NCBI GenBank assembly: GCA_002478745.1
Contig: DLQI01000138.1
Span: forward strand, 1 to 11,010
Direction of reading: 5' to 3'
Source of the DNA: Rhodobacteraceae bacterium UBA7436
GTDB lineage: Bacteria; Pseudomonadota; Alphaproteobacteria; Rhodobacterales; Rhodobacteraceae
DNA: 11,010 nucleotides
Shown: positions 1 to 6,752 of the stretch, in pieces
How the letters are laid out: each line of letters begins with the position of its first letter
How positions within the stretch are numbered: the first letter of the stretch is position 1
The notes under the pieces: model-generated
What the model saw: the letters and a program-made list of their open reading frames with translations, nothing else
What the model was told of the DNA's origin: nothing
Databases searched by the model: none
Program-made: the position numbers and the translations under genes

Positions 1-1740
1 TTCAACAATTTTTCCAGCATCAAGGACCAAAATACGATCCATTTGCGCAATCGTGGACAAGCGGTGAGCGATGGCGATCACGGTTTTGCCCTCCATCATC
101 CCATACAGCGTCTTCTGAATTGCAGCTTCAACTTCGCTATCCAACGCACTTGTAGCCTCGTCCAACAACAAAATCGGGGCATCCTTTAGAATTACACGCG
201 CCAAGGTCACGCGTTGGCGCTGACCGCCTGAAAGCTTCACACCGCGTTCGCCAACTTGGGCCTCGTAACCACGGCGGCCTTCGGGATCAGTGAGGTCCTG
301 AATAAAGGTGTGCGCCTCTGCTTGTCTGGCCGCTGCAATTATATCAGCTTCTGAAGCGTCAGGGCGACCATAAAGCATGTTGTCACGCACCGAACGATGG
401 AGAAGCGAGCTTTCTTGCTGGACCATCCCAATATTCATACGAAGACTGTCCTGGGTCACCTGCCCTACGTCCTGCCCATCGATCAAAATTTGACCGCTTT
501 CAGGATCATAAAACCGCAGAAGTAACTTGACCAAAGTCGACTTGCCGGCGCCTGAACGGCCAATCAACCCAATCTTTTGACCCGGTTCAATCACCAAATC
601 GACTGCATCCAGGCCGCCGCTTTTACGACCGTAATGATGAGTTAACCCTTTTAGTTCGATCCGGCCTTTGTCCATCTTCAACGCTTTGGCATTTGAGACA
701 TCCTTAAGCATAATCGGTTGCGCAATCGTTTCCATTCCCTCAGCTACGACCCCAAGCTGGCGAAAGAACGATGTCAGCGCCCACATGATCCAACCCGTCA
801 TCGAGTTCAGGCGCAACGTTAAGGCGGTCGCTGCTGCAACCACCCCAACAGAGGCGGATCCTTGCATCCACAACATGATCGCCCAGCCAACAACACCAAC
901 AATCAATAGACCATTCAAAGTAACCAGCATCACATCCATGATCGTGAAAATACGCATCTCTTTTTGAAAGGTCTGGCGTGTGTATTCGATCGCATCTTTG
1001 GCATACTCCAACTCACGATCATGGTGCGCAAACATCTTAACCGAATGAATGTTGGAATAGGCGTCAACAACGCGGCCAGTAACAGTCGACCGCGCATCAG
1101 ACGCCGCCTGTGACGCTGGGCCAACACGTTTCACGGTCCATGAAATTAAAAGGCTATAAAGGGCAAACCATGCGATCAATGGCATCAGTAGACGTGCATC
1201 AGACGTGGCCAGCAATATCGCTGCACCAATCAAATACGCCAATGAAAACGAGATCGCATCAAACACCTGAAACACCACCTCACCCGCCGCAGGTGGCGTT
1301 TGCATTATACGGTTCGCAATGCGCCCTGCAAAATCGTTTTCAAACCAACCCACTGATTGGCGCAGAACATGTTTGTGCGCACGCCAGCGAATAAGCGTGC
1401 CGAAGTTTGGAAGGATTGTGTTGTTAAGCAAGGCCACATCCATGACCTGCAACAGTGGACGGAGGGTCAGGATCAAAACCGCCATCACGATAAATTCCGT
1501 CCCGTATTCCTCCCAAACCTGCGCAGGTTCGCCGCTCAAAACATCCACAACGCGACCCATGTAATAAATCAGGCCAACCTCAACAGAGGCCACAACCAAT
1601 GACATCACGGCCGTGAAAAAAAACACCGCCTTAAACGGCTGGCTGTATTCCCACATGAAAGACCACAGCGTGGTCGGGGGTGTATCGGTTTCCTTGTAGT
1701 CGGCATAAGGATTCACAAGGTTTTCTAAAAATTTAAACAT
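1..1740 (-). CDS. ABC exporter, fused transmembrane and ATP-binding protein (C-terminus beyond the window)
   Basis: The reading frame is open from an ATG at 1740 to base 1, giving 580 residues without a stop; the last few tens of residues lie off the left edge, since this family is usually about 600 long. The N-terminal part (roughly residues 25-320) holds several hydrophobic segments of a type-1 ABC exporter membrane domain. The nucleotide-binding domain follows, with Walker A GRSGAGKS (about 394-401), signature LSGGQ (503-507), Walker B ILLLDE ending at D527 and E528, and the switch histidine in AHRLS at H559. All catalytic elements are present, so the protein should be an active inner-membrane exporter, probably a homodimer or paired with another half-transporter. 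The substrate cannot be told; relatives move lipids, peptides or drugs. Its ATG overlaps the cca stop by one base (TAATG), which suggests translational coupling as the fourth gene of the hslO operon. Confidence 0.93.
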   Translation of the reverse strand, partial: MFKFLENLVNPYADYKETDTPPTTLWSFMWEYSQPFKAVFFFTAVMSLVVASVEVGLIYYMGRVVDVLSGEPAQVWEEYGTEFIVMAVLILTLRPLLQVMDVALLNNTILPNFGTLIRWRAHKHVLRQSVGWFENDFAGRIANRIMQTPPAAGEVVFQVFDAISFSLAYLIGAAILLATSDARLLMPLIAWFALYSLLISWTVKRVGPASQAASDARSTVTGRVVDAYSNIHSVKMFAHHDRELEYAKDAIEYTRQTFQKEMRIFTIMDVMLVTLNGLLIVGVVGWAIMLWMQGSASVGVVAAATALTLRLNSMTGWIMWALTSFFRQLGVVAEGMETIAQPIMLKDVSNAKALKMDKGRIELKGLTHHYGRKSGGLDAVDLVIEPGQKIGLIGRSGAGKSTLVKLLLRFYDPESGQILIDGQDVGQVTQDSLRMNIGMVQQESSLLHRSVRDNMLYGRPDASEADIIAAARQAEAHTFIQDLTDPEGRRGYEAQVGERGVKLSGGQRQRVTLARVILKDAPILLLDEATSALDSEVEAAIQKTLYGMMEGKTVIAIAHRLSTIAQMDRILVLDAGKIVE

Positions 1741-2909
1741 TATAAAAGCTGTTCTTTTGTTTTTTTAAATTCTGACACGATCCATTCAGCCTCAAGTTCC
1801 TTGAGGCGTTTGCCCAGCGCAGGACCACTAAACACATCCATTAAGTCGGATGCCTTAATCGGGAATTTTGCAGCAGAACCAGCAACAACACGAGCCATCA
1901 TCTCGTTTGCCGGCGGTGATCCCGAGTATGCGCAGCGCAGCGCAACAATGCCCATCGCAACATCTGCACCCAATCGATAAGCCAACTCACCCGCACCTGC
2001 CATCGATCCAATGCCATCACGATATTGCACCATTAGGCGCGCCTGTGTCTTAGACAGACGCAGGGTCGTTTCAACACCCGTTCCACCTAAAGCTGCCAAG
2101 CGACGCATTGGATCTGGCGGCAGATCCAACAAGGTTTCAACATGGATCAGCGGTGCCAACCATGTATCATCAACACCCTGCAGCACTACATTCAAAACAC
2201 CGGCCTGACGCATCACCGCAACTACTACAGCAGGATCTGGTGCGTTCAGCAATTTGACCATCTCCATACCTACACGTTCCGAAGAAAGGGTTTCCAAACC
2301 ATCAAGGTTAGAGGAAATCGCGTTCAGCGCATCCGGATCAAAACCTTGATCAATCGCGCCGTACCATGCCGAAAACCGAAAGAAACGAAGGGTCCGCAGA
2401 TAATCTTCGCGAATGCGCCGATCTGCATCTTCGATAAATCGGACCCGCCGGTCCAGTACATCCTGAATACCGCCCAACGGATCAACGATTGAACCATTGG
2501 GACGGGCGTAAAGCGCGTTCATCGTAAAATCACGGCGACGTGCATCATCAGTAATGTCATCTGAAAACGCCACAACAGCGCGGCGCCCATCAGTTTCCAC
2601 ATCGCAACGGAAAGTCGTGATTTCATACGGAGTGCCCGACGAAACCACCGTGACGGTACCATGGTCAATCCCTGTAGGGATCGCCTTAAGCCCTGCATCT
2701 TTTGCAAGTTTCATCACTGCTTCAGGACGTGCGTTTGTGGACATATCAATGTCACTGGCAACTTCACCCAAGACAACGTTGCGAACACATCCACCAACAA
2801 AGAAAATATCGTACCCACCAGCCTCAATCGCCATGCAGACACGGGCAACCTTGGGGTCATTCAGCCATGGCGTTTCCGCCGGCAATCTTAGTTCATTTTG
2901 TCGGTCCAT
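1740..2909 (-). CDS. cca: CCA tRNA nucleotidyltransferase (class II polynucleotide polymerase family)
   Basis: The 389-residue protein is a class II nucleotidyltransferase that adds or repairs the 3'-terminal CCA of tRNAs from CTP and ATP. Visible motifs in order: VGGCVRN (38-44), the metal-binding DID (53-55), a TTFRCDVETDGRRA stretch (98-111), RRDFTMNALY (125-134), and the REDYLRTLRFFRF segment of the neck region that contacts the incoming nucleotide. The usual GGxVRD motif ends in N44 here. I see no HD phosphohydrolase domain, so this is the shorter form. A poly(A) polymerase of the same superfamily is the main alternative, but the length and motif spelling favour the CCA enzyme. The start at 2909 lies inside the upstream Nudix gene (22-base overlap) and has no strong Shine-Dalgarno sequence, so translation probably depends on coupling to that gene. 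Confidence 0.95.
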   Translation of the reverse strand: MDRQNELRLPAETPWLNDPKVARVCMAIEAGGYDIFFVGGCVRNVVLGEVASDIDMSTNARPEAVMKLAKDAGLKAIPTGIDHGTVTVVSSGTPYEITTFRCDVETDGRRAVVAFSDDITDDARRRDFTMNALYARPNGSIVDPLGGIQDVLDRRVRFIEDADRRIREDYLRTLRFFRFSAWYGAIDQGFDPDALNAISSNLDGLETLSSERVGMEMVKLLNAPDPAVVVAVMRQAGVLNVVLQGVDDTWLAPLIHVETLLDLPPDPMRRLAALGGTGVETTLRLSKTQARLMVQYRDGIGSMAGAGELAYRLGADVAMGIVALRCAYSGSPPANEMMARVVAGSAAKFPIKASDLMDVFSGPALGKRLKELEAEWIVSEFKKTKEQLL

Positions 2910-3481
2910 GCCCGCAGCATACGCGCAGTCGCACCCCAGATGTAATAGGGTCCGTAAGGTACAGCGAAATATGAGCGCATTTCACCACTCCAACGACGCG
3001 ACTGAATGAAAAAATTCTCTGCGTTTAAGACGTGAGACAAAGGCACGCGAAAGACTTCTTCGACTTCACCACGCTCTTGGATCAGAGTAAATTCTTCGCG
3101 AACAAGACCAATCACGGGCGTTACCTGAAACCCTGTGACCGTTTCGTGACTGGGTAATGTACCTAGAACGTCGACTAAATCTGTGGGTAAACCAATTTCT
3201 TCCTGCGCCTCACGTAAGGCAGCTGCAACAACATCGGCATCGTTTTCATCCTGCTTGCCACCTGGAAAGGCGATTTGGCCGGGATGGTGTTTAAGTGCTG
3301 ACGATCTTTTAGTTAGAATAAGTTCCGCAACACCGTTGCGCATTATAACCGGCGCAAGAACTCCAGCTGGGCGCAAAACACGATCCGCTGGTTTGGTGAA
3401 GTCTGGGTTTAAATCAAAATCGGACGAGGGGTCTCCCCCCTCGCCCAACGCTGACCGGATCGATGAGATCAGATCACTCAC
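2888..3481 (-). CDS. CoA pyrophosphatase-type Nudix hydrolase
   Basis: This Nudix protein has the pattern of the CoA-pyrophosphatase (NudL/PCD1-like) group: LTKRSSALKHHPGQIAFPGG at about residues 56-75, followed by a Nudix helix containing REAQEEIGL (90-98). Members hydrolyse CoA or its derivatives to 3',5'-ADP and phosphopantetheine; the exact substrate here is inferred. I chose the GTG at 3481, giving 197 residues, because an AAAAGG ribosome-binding site lies just upstream and the protein then begins SDLISSIRSAL, as expected for the family. The frame stays open upstream to 3574, but that extension would run deep into hslO and looks like read-through of the hslO coding region. With the GTG start, the overlap with the hslO stop is 8 bases (GTGAGTGA). 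Its own end overlaps the cca start by 22 bases. Confidence 0.92.
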   Translation of the reverse strand: MSDLISSIRSALGEGGDPSSDFDLNPDFTKPADRVLRPAGVLAPVIMRNGVAELILTKRSSALKHHPGQIAFPGGKQDENDADVVAAALREAQEEIGLPTDLVDVLGTLPSHETVTGFQVTPVIGLVREEFTLIQERGEVEEVFRVPLSHVLNAENFFIQSRRWSGEMRSYFAVPYGPYYIWGATARMLRAWTDKMN

Positions 3482-4460
3482 TTTTAGCCTTTTCAACTTC
3501 CAGCCCAACAGATGCTGGATCAAGATCGTAATGCGCACCACAGAACTGACAGTCCGCGGTGACGCGACCCTCATCAGTAGTCATCGTCGCAATGTCTCGT
3601 GCCGAATAAATCGACAAACTTTGACGCACGCGATCTTCCGAACAGGTGCAACCAAACTTAATGAGTTGCGCCTCATAGACACGCGGCTCCTCTTCGCTGA
3701 ACAGGCGAACCAATAGATCGCGAGGCGGAATCATAGGGCCAATCAGCTCCATTTCCTCAACCGTATCGAGCAAAATATTCGCACGGTTCCAATTTTCGGA
3801 AGCATCACCGTCCAACAAATCTTCGGCCTGTAAAGATCCGCCAGAACCTTCAGCATCTTTCGCATGAGGCGATGCTTTTGGCATGTGCTGCAACATCACA
3901 CCACCAGCACGCCACGTTTCAGATTGACCAGCCTCAGTCGAGCGACCAAAAGACAACGAAAAACGTGTTGGCAGTTGTTCAGATTGTGCAAAATAAGCTT
4001 GGGCACTTTCGGCAATGGATTTGCCGTCCAATGCAGCGATCCCTTGGTATGGAGTCATTCCTTTACCTTGGTCGATCATGATCGCAATGTAGCCTTCACC
4101 AAGCTGCTCAAACGGGTCCGCATCGGTGATACGTTCAGCATCATAGCTGGCATAGGCACGAATACGCGCGCATTCACCCTCAGCTTCTGGACCATAATAG
4201 TCAGTCGCGATCATGCGCACTGCACCCTTAGTCTGCACCTGCATAGACAGCTTCCAACGGGTCTTAACCGTTTGGCCAATCAATGCGGTTAATACAGCCA
4301 TCTCAGCGACAAGCGCTTCGACTTGAGGCGGATAATCGTGTTGATCCAAGATACCGTCTAACACACCGTCCAGACGCGCTACGCGTCCACGGATGTCCGA
4401 GGCATCAAGCTGAAATGGTAGAACAGTGTCGTCCCACGCGATCTTAGGTGCAAGTGTCAT
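3474..4460 (-). CDS. hslO: Hsp33, redox-regulated holdase chaperone
   Basis: Hsp33 is a cytoplasmic chaperone that is activated when oxidation releases zinc from its C-terminal cysteines; it then binds unfolding proteins during oxidative stress. The C-terminal zinc site is intact: CTC (C271, C273) and CQFC (C304, C307), matching the CxC...CxxC arrangement. The middle of the protein carries YQGIAALDGKSIAESAQAYF followed by SEQLPTRF, typical of the N-terminal substrate-binding domain. I start at the ATG at 4460 (MTLAPKIAWDD, 328 residues), which has AAGGA about nine bases upstream. A longer frame reaches 4562, but its extra 34 residues are cysteine-rich, resemble no Hsp33 N-terminus, and would cover the divergent Nudix gene's start. 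It is the first gene of a four-gene minus-strand operon. Confidence 0.96.
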   Translation of the reverse strand: MTLAPKIAWDDTVLPFQLDASDIRGRVARLDGVLDGILDQHDYPPQVEALVAEMAVLTALIGQTVKTRWKLSMQVQTKGAVRMIATDYYGPEAEGECARIRAYASYDAERITDADPFEQLGEGYIAIMIDQGKGMTPYQGIAALDGKSIAESAQAYFAQSEQLPTRFSLSFGRSTEAGQSETWRAGGVMLQHMPKASPHAKDAEGSGGSLQAEDLLDGDASENWNRANILLDTVEEMELIGPMIPPRDLLVRLFSEEEPRVYEAQLIKFGCTCSEDRVRQSLSIYSARDIATMTTDEGRVTADCQFCGAHYDLDPASVGLEVEKAKSE

Positions 4461-4474
4461 AGGGGTTTCCTTAG

Positions 4475-4503
4475 TTGCCGGTCGTTGGCATATCGCGTCT
4501 ATA
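4475..4503 (+). promoter_or_regulatory. Candidate promoter for the plus-strand Nudix gene
   Basis: The 81-base gap between hslO and the divergent Nudix gene contains TTGCCG (4475-4480), a 17-base spacer and TCTATA (4498-4503), followed by about 38 bases to the start codon. The spacing fits a housekeeping sigma-70 type promoter. The same TATATA core could also serve as the -10 of an hslO promoter read leftward, but I find no clear -35 or heat-shock-type element for it. This is pattern matching by eye only. Confidence 0.3.
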
Positions 4504-4541
4504 TAGCACCAGAAACCCAAACAAAAAGAGGGGCACGTCAA

Positions 4542-4982
4542 ATGATACGCCGTATCGGTCAACCGCCACTACCTAATCAACGCTATACACTACGTGCCGG
4601 TGCTTACGCGATCTTACCCCTGCAAAAGCGATTGCTGCTGACAGCCCAAGTTAGTGATCTAGTTGATATTCAACTTCCGGGAGGTGGAATTGACCCGGGA
4701 GAATCCCCAATCCAGGCCCTTCATCGTGAGGTCATGGAAGAAACTGGCTGGCGTGTCGCCGCCCCAAAACGCTTAGGAGCGTTCCGTCGGTTTATCTTTA
4801 TGCCAGACTACAATCAGTGGGCCGAAAAAATTTGCCACATCTATGTCGCTAGGCCAACACAGCAAATTTGTGATCCGTTAGAACCTGGCCATTTCACTAC
4901 CGTTATGGATCCAACTGAGGCAGCAATTGCATTGGGTAATGATGGTGATCGCATGTTTGTCGAGCAATTTTTTGGGCTTTGA
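4542..4982 (+). CDS. Nudix hydrolase, substrate unknown
   Basis: This small Nudix protein (146 residues) carries a complete Nudix box at about residues 48-70: GGIDPGE, then seven residues, then REVMEETGW, with every metal-binding glutamate present. Nudix enzymes cleave nucleoside diphosphates linked to another group; this sequence does not show which. I start at the ATG at 4542 because AGAGGGG stands about eight bases upstream. An in-frame ATG at 4485 would add 19 residues not part of the domain and would lie over the likely promoter. It is transcribed divergently from hslO, 81 bases away, and ends 2 bases before the stop of the convergent phosphatase gene. It is not closely similar to the CoA-pyrophosphatase-type Nudix gene on the other side of hslO, so the two are unlikely to be recent duplicates. 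Confidence 0.9.
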   Translation: MIRRIGQPPLPNQRYTLRAGAYAILPLQKRLLLTAQVSDLVDIQLPGGGIDPGESPIQALHREVMEETGWRVAAPKRLGAFRRFIFMPDYNQWAEKICHIYVARPTQQICDPLEPGHFTTVMDPTEAAIALGNDGDRMFVEQFFGL

Positions 4983-4984
4983 TA

Positions 4985-6291
4985 TTAACCGTTAAATTCA
5001 AACAGAATTCCTGAAATATCATCTGGAAAATCGTCACTTTCCGCAAAGCATGTAAGATTCCATATCAGCGCATCAAAAAATGCTGCACCTTTGGTGTCGG
5101 CTAAATCCTTCATCAGCTCTTCCAAACCATCTTCCCCAAACATACCCCCGTCTGAGTTGGGACACTCGGTGACACCATCAGAAAGGATCAATACTCGATC
5201 ACCCTTGTTGAGCTGAATTTCGTACTGCTCAAACGTAACATTCGGCAATAACCCAACAGGAAATCCACCTGTACCCTTTTGCTCAACCGAGCCATCAACA
5301 CGCTGAACTGCAGGAAATGGATGACCCGCTTGCGCCCAGACCATTTCACCATTCGCTAAATTAATGTCGGCCAATAATAAGGTGAAATAGTGCTCAGTCT
5401 CCATTTCATCCAAAACAAGATCATTTAGAACTTCTATCACTTTTGCAGGCGGCAATGAGCGATACGTTCCATCCCCCAAACGCTCAAGCGCAACATTTTG
5501 GTCTGGAGCGCTTGCCGATAAATATCCCGCCAGTCGTGCAGTCATTAATGCAGAACTAATACCATGCCCCGAAACATCTATCGCAAATAATCCGAGGTGG
5601 TTTTGACCCGATGGATAAAAACCAACCAAATCACCGCCAACATGGCCACTTGATCTTAAAAGCAACGAAAGCTCCGCCGTAGGGAAAGTTTTTTGACGCC
5701 GCCGAACCAGCGATTGTTGAAGCTTCTTCGCTTCCATCAGGTCGTGATCAAGGGAGTCATAAACCCGCTGCAATTCATCAAGCGTCTCGGAAATAACCTC
5801 GTTCTTTTTTAAGAGCTCTCGGTGCATGTCCAGGATGCGTTCACCCGCCGATATACGAGCACGCAATTCATCTCCATTGATCGGCTTTGTTAAAAAATCA
5901 TCTGCACCCGCCTGTAATCCAGCAGTAACTTCATTCTTCTCACTTTTTGACGTAAGCAGAATAAAATATCCGTATTTTCGTCTGGTAAATTACGGAACGC
6001 CCGACAGAATTCCAAACCATTCATACCCGGCATTACCCAATCGCTCAAGATTATGTCAGGTAGGGAAATTTGGCATATTTGCAATGCTTCTTCTGCACTT
6101 TCCGCCTCGATGATATCAAATCCCCAGCGCGCGACAGAGCTTCTTAAAATTTTACGCTGCAACGGGCTATCATCAACAATAAGAACGCTACGCCCGTTGC
6201 TCAAATATGGCTCTGAGCTATTGTCTCGGATCATCAGAGTAAGTGCGGGCATTTTACAGGAATTCCATAAGACTGGTTTGTCATTACCCAT
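4985..6291 (-). pseudogene. Response regulator fused to SpoIIE/PP2C-type phosphatase, split by a frameshift
   Basis: Two adjacent minus-strand frames together make one protein. The upstream frame (6291 to 5890) encodes the start of a receiver domain, with VLIVDDS (acidic D40, D41) and the phosphorylation site D84 in LSDWVMPGMNG, then loses similarity. The downstream frame resumes with YFILLTSKSEKNEV and ADDFLTKP, giving the conserved T/S and K of a receiver, then a coiled-coil-like linker and a PP2C/SpoIIE phosphatase domain (GGDLVGFY, IDVSGHGISSALM, ADINLANGEMVWAQAGHPF, LILSDGVTE). Adding one T to the run at 5963-5966 joins the frames as DIFILLTSK and gives a 435-residue product. The family dephosphorylates Ser/Thr proteins, often anti-sigma antagonists. 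The start is uncertain: ATGs at 6291, 6252 and 6234 all lack a clear ribosome-binding site. The downstream part has no natural start; a TTG at 5866 is inside the receiver. It may be a true pseudogene or a sequencing error. Confidence 0.85.
5963..5970 (-). other. Frameshift point in the receiver domain
   Basis: On the minus strand this reads GATATTTT. In the upstream frame GAT ATT TTA TTC gives D-I-L-F and then a non-homologous tail; the frame offset by one base gives TAT TTT ATT CTG CTT ACG (Y-F-I-L-L-T), the usual receiver strand leading to the conserved Thr. One extra T in the T4 run restores D-I-F-I-L-L-T. Loss of a four-base TATT repeat unit would have the same effect on frame. No canonical -1 slippery heptamer is present here. 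Confidence 0.8.
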
Positions 6292-6331
6292 GTTTAGGCA
6301 TCACGCCTTAACGAGGAATGAACCATAAAGT

Positions 6332-6360
6332 TTTAGAAACTAAACCTTACTTTATTTCAA
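6332..6360 (-). promoter_or_regulatory. Candidate promoter for the response regulator/phosphatase gene
   Basis: Read on the minus strand, TTGAAA (6360-6355), a 17-base spacer and TCTAAA (6337-6332) fit a sigma-70 type promoter, with transcription expected to start near 6325, about 33 bases ahead of the first ATG at 6291. It lies in the AT-rich gap before the Hpt gene. Found by eye only; the neighbouring Hpt gene should have its own promoter in the same gap, but I could not pick a convincing one. Confidence 0.35.
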
Positions 6361-6392
6361 TTTCATTATTGAATCGGCGCTATCCATTACCC

Positions 6393-6752
6393 ATGAAACA
6401 GGACGAGAGTAAATTAATAGATTGGAAGCAAATAGGCCGTTTGCACAATGATGTTGGCCACGAATCTTTTGAAGAAATCGTAGGACTCTTCTTGCAAGAA
6501 GTAGAAGTCATTTTTGCTAGGATGCAAAATCAACCCCATTGTCGTCAGCTGGAAAACAAATTGCATGCCTTGAAGGGCAGTGCATTAAATTTAGGGTTTT
6601 TTACGCTATCAAATTTATGTGAAGAGGGCGAAGAACTGGCGGCACACGGTAAGGCATCAGAAGTAGATTTATCAAAAATCTTCAAATGTTTTCAAACATC
6701 AAAATCACAGTTCAGCATAGACCTACCCAAGACAATTATGGACGAACGTTAG
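6393..6752 (+). CDS. Histidine phosphotransfer (Hpt) domain protein
   Basis: The 119-residue protein consists of a single Hpt four-helix domain. The phosphorylatable histidine is H58 in KLHALKGSALNLGF, a close match to the HxLKGSA pattern of the family; an acidic helix (FLQEVEVIF) precedes it. Hpt proteins relay phosphoryl groups between receiver domains. No kinase or membrane segment is present. It is transcribed divergently from the receiver-phosphatase gene, which makes that receiver its most likely partner; this is inferred from position. I prefer the ATG at 6393, where the domain begins, over the in-frame ATG at 6318, whose extra 25 residues are not Hpt-like and cover a candidate promoter; neither start has a well-spaced ribosome-binding site. 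The gene is visibly more AT-rich than argG. Its TAG stop overlaps the ilvA stop by four bases. Confidence 0.85.
   Translation: MKQDESKLIDWKQIGRLHNDVGHESFEEIVGLFLQEVEVIFARMQNQPHCRQLENKLHALKGSALNLGFFTLSNLCEEGEELAAHGKASEVDLSKIFKCFQTSKSQFSIDLPKTIMDER

Noticed and set aside
3183..3716. Open plus-strand frame of 177 codons opposite the Nudix and hslO genes
   Set aside because: It is antisense to two well-supported genes, has no recognisable domain and no ribosome-binding site.
4461..4562. N-terminal extension of Hsp33 starting at 4562
   Set aside because: The extra 34 residues do not resemble Hsp33, the ATG at 4460 has a good ribosome-binding site, and the extension would cover the divergent Nudix start.
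5955..5975. Programmed -1 ribosomal frameshift in the receiver gene
   Set aside because: No canonical slippery heptamer in the correct phase and no obvious downstream stem; a one-base loss in a homopolymer is simpler.
6318..6392. N-terminal extension of the Hpt protein from the ATG at 6318
   Set aside because: The GAGG upstream is only about one base from the ATG, the residues are not Hpt-like, and the segment contains a candidate minus-strand promoter.
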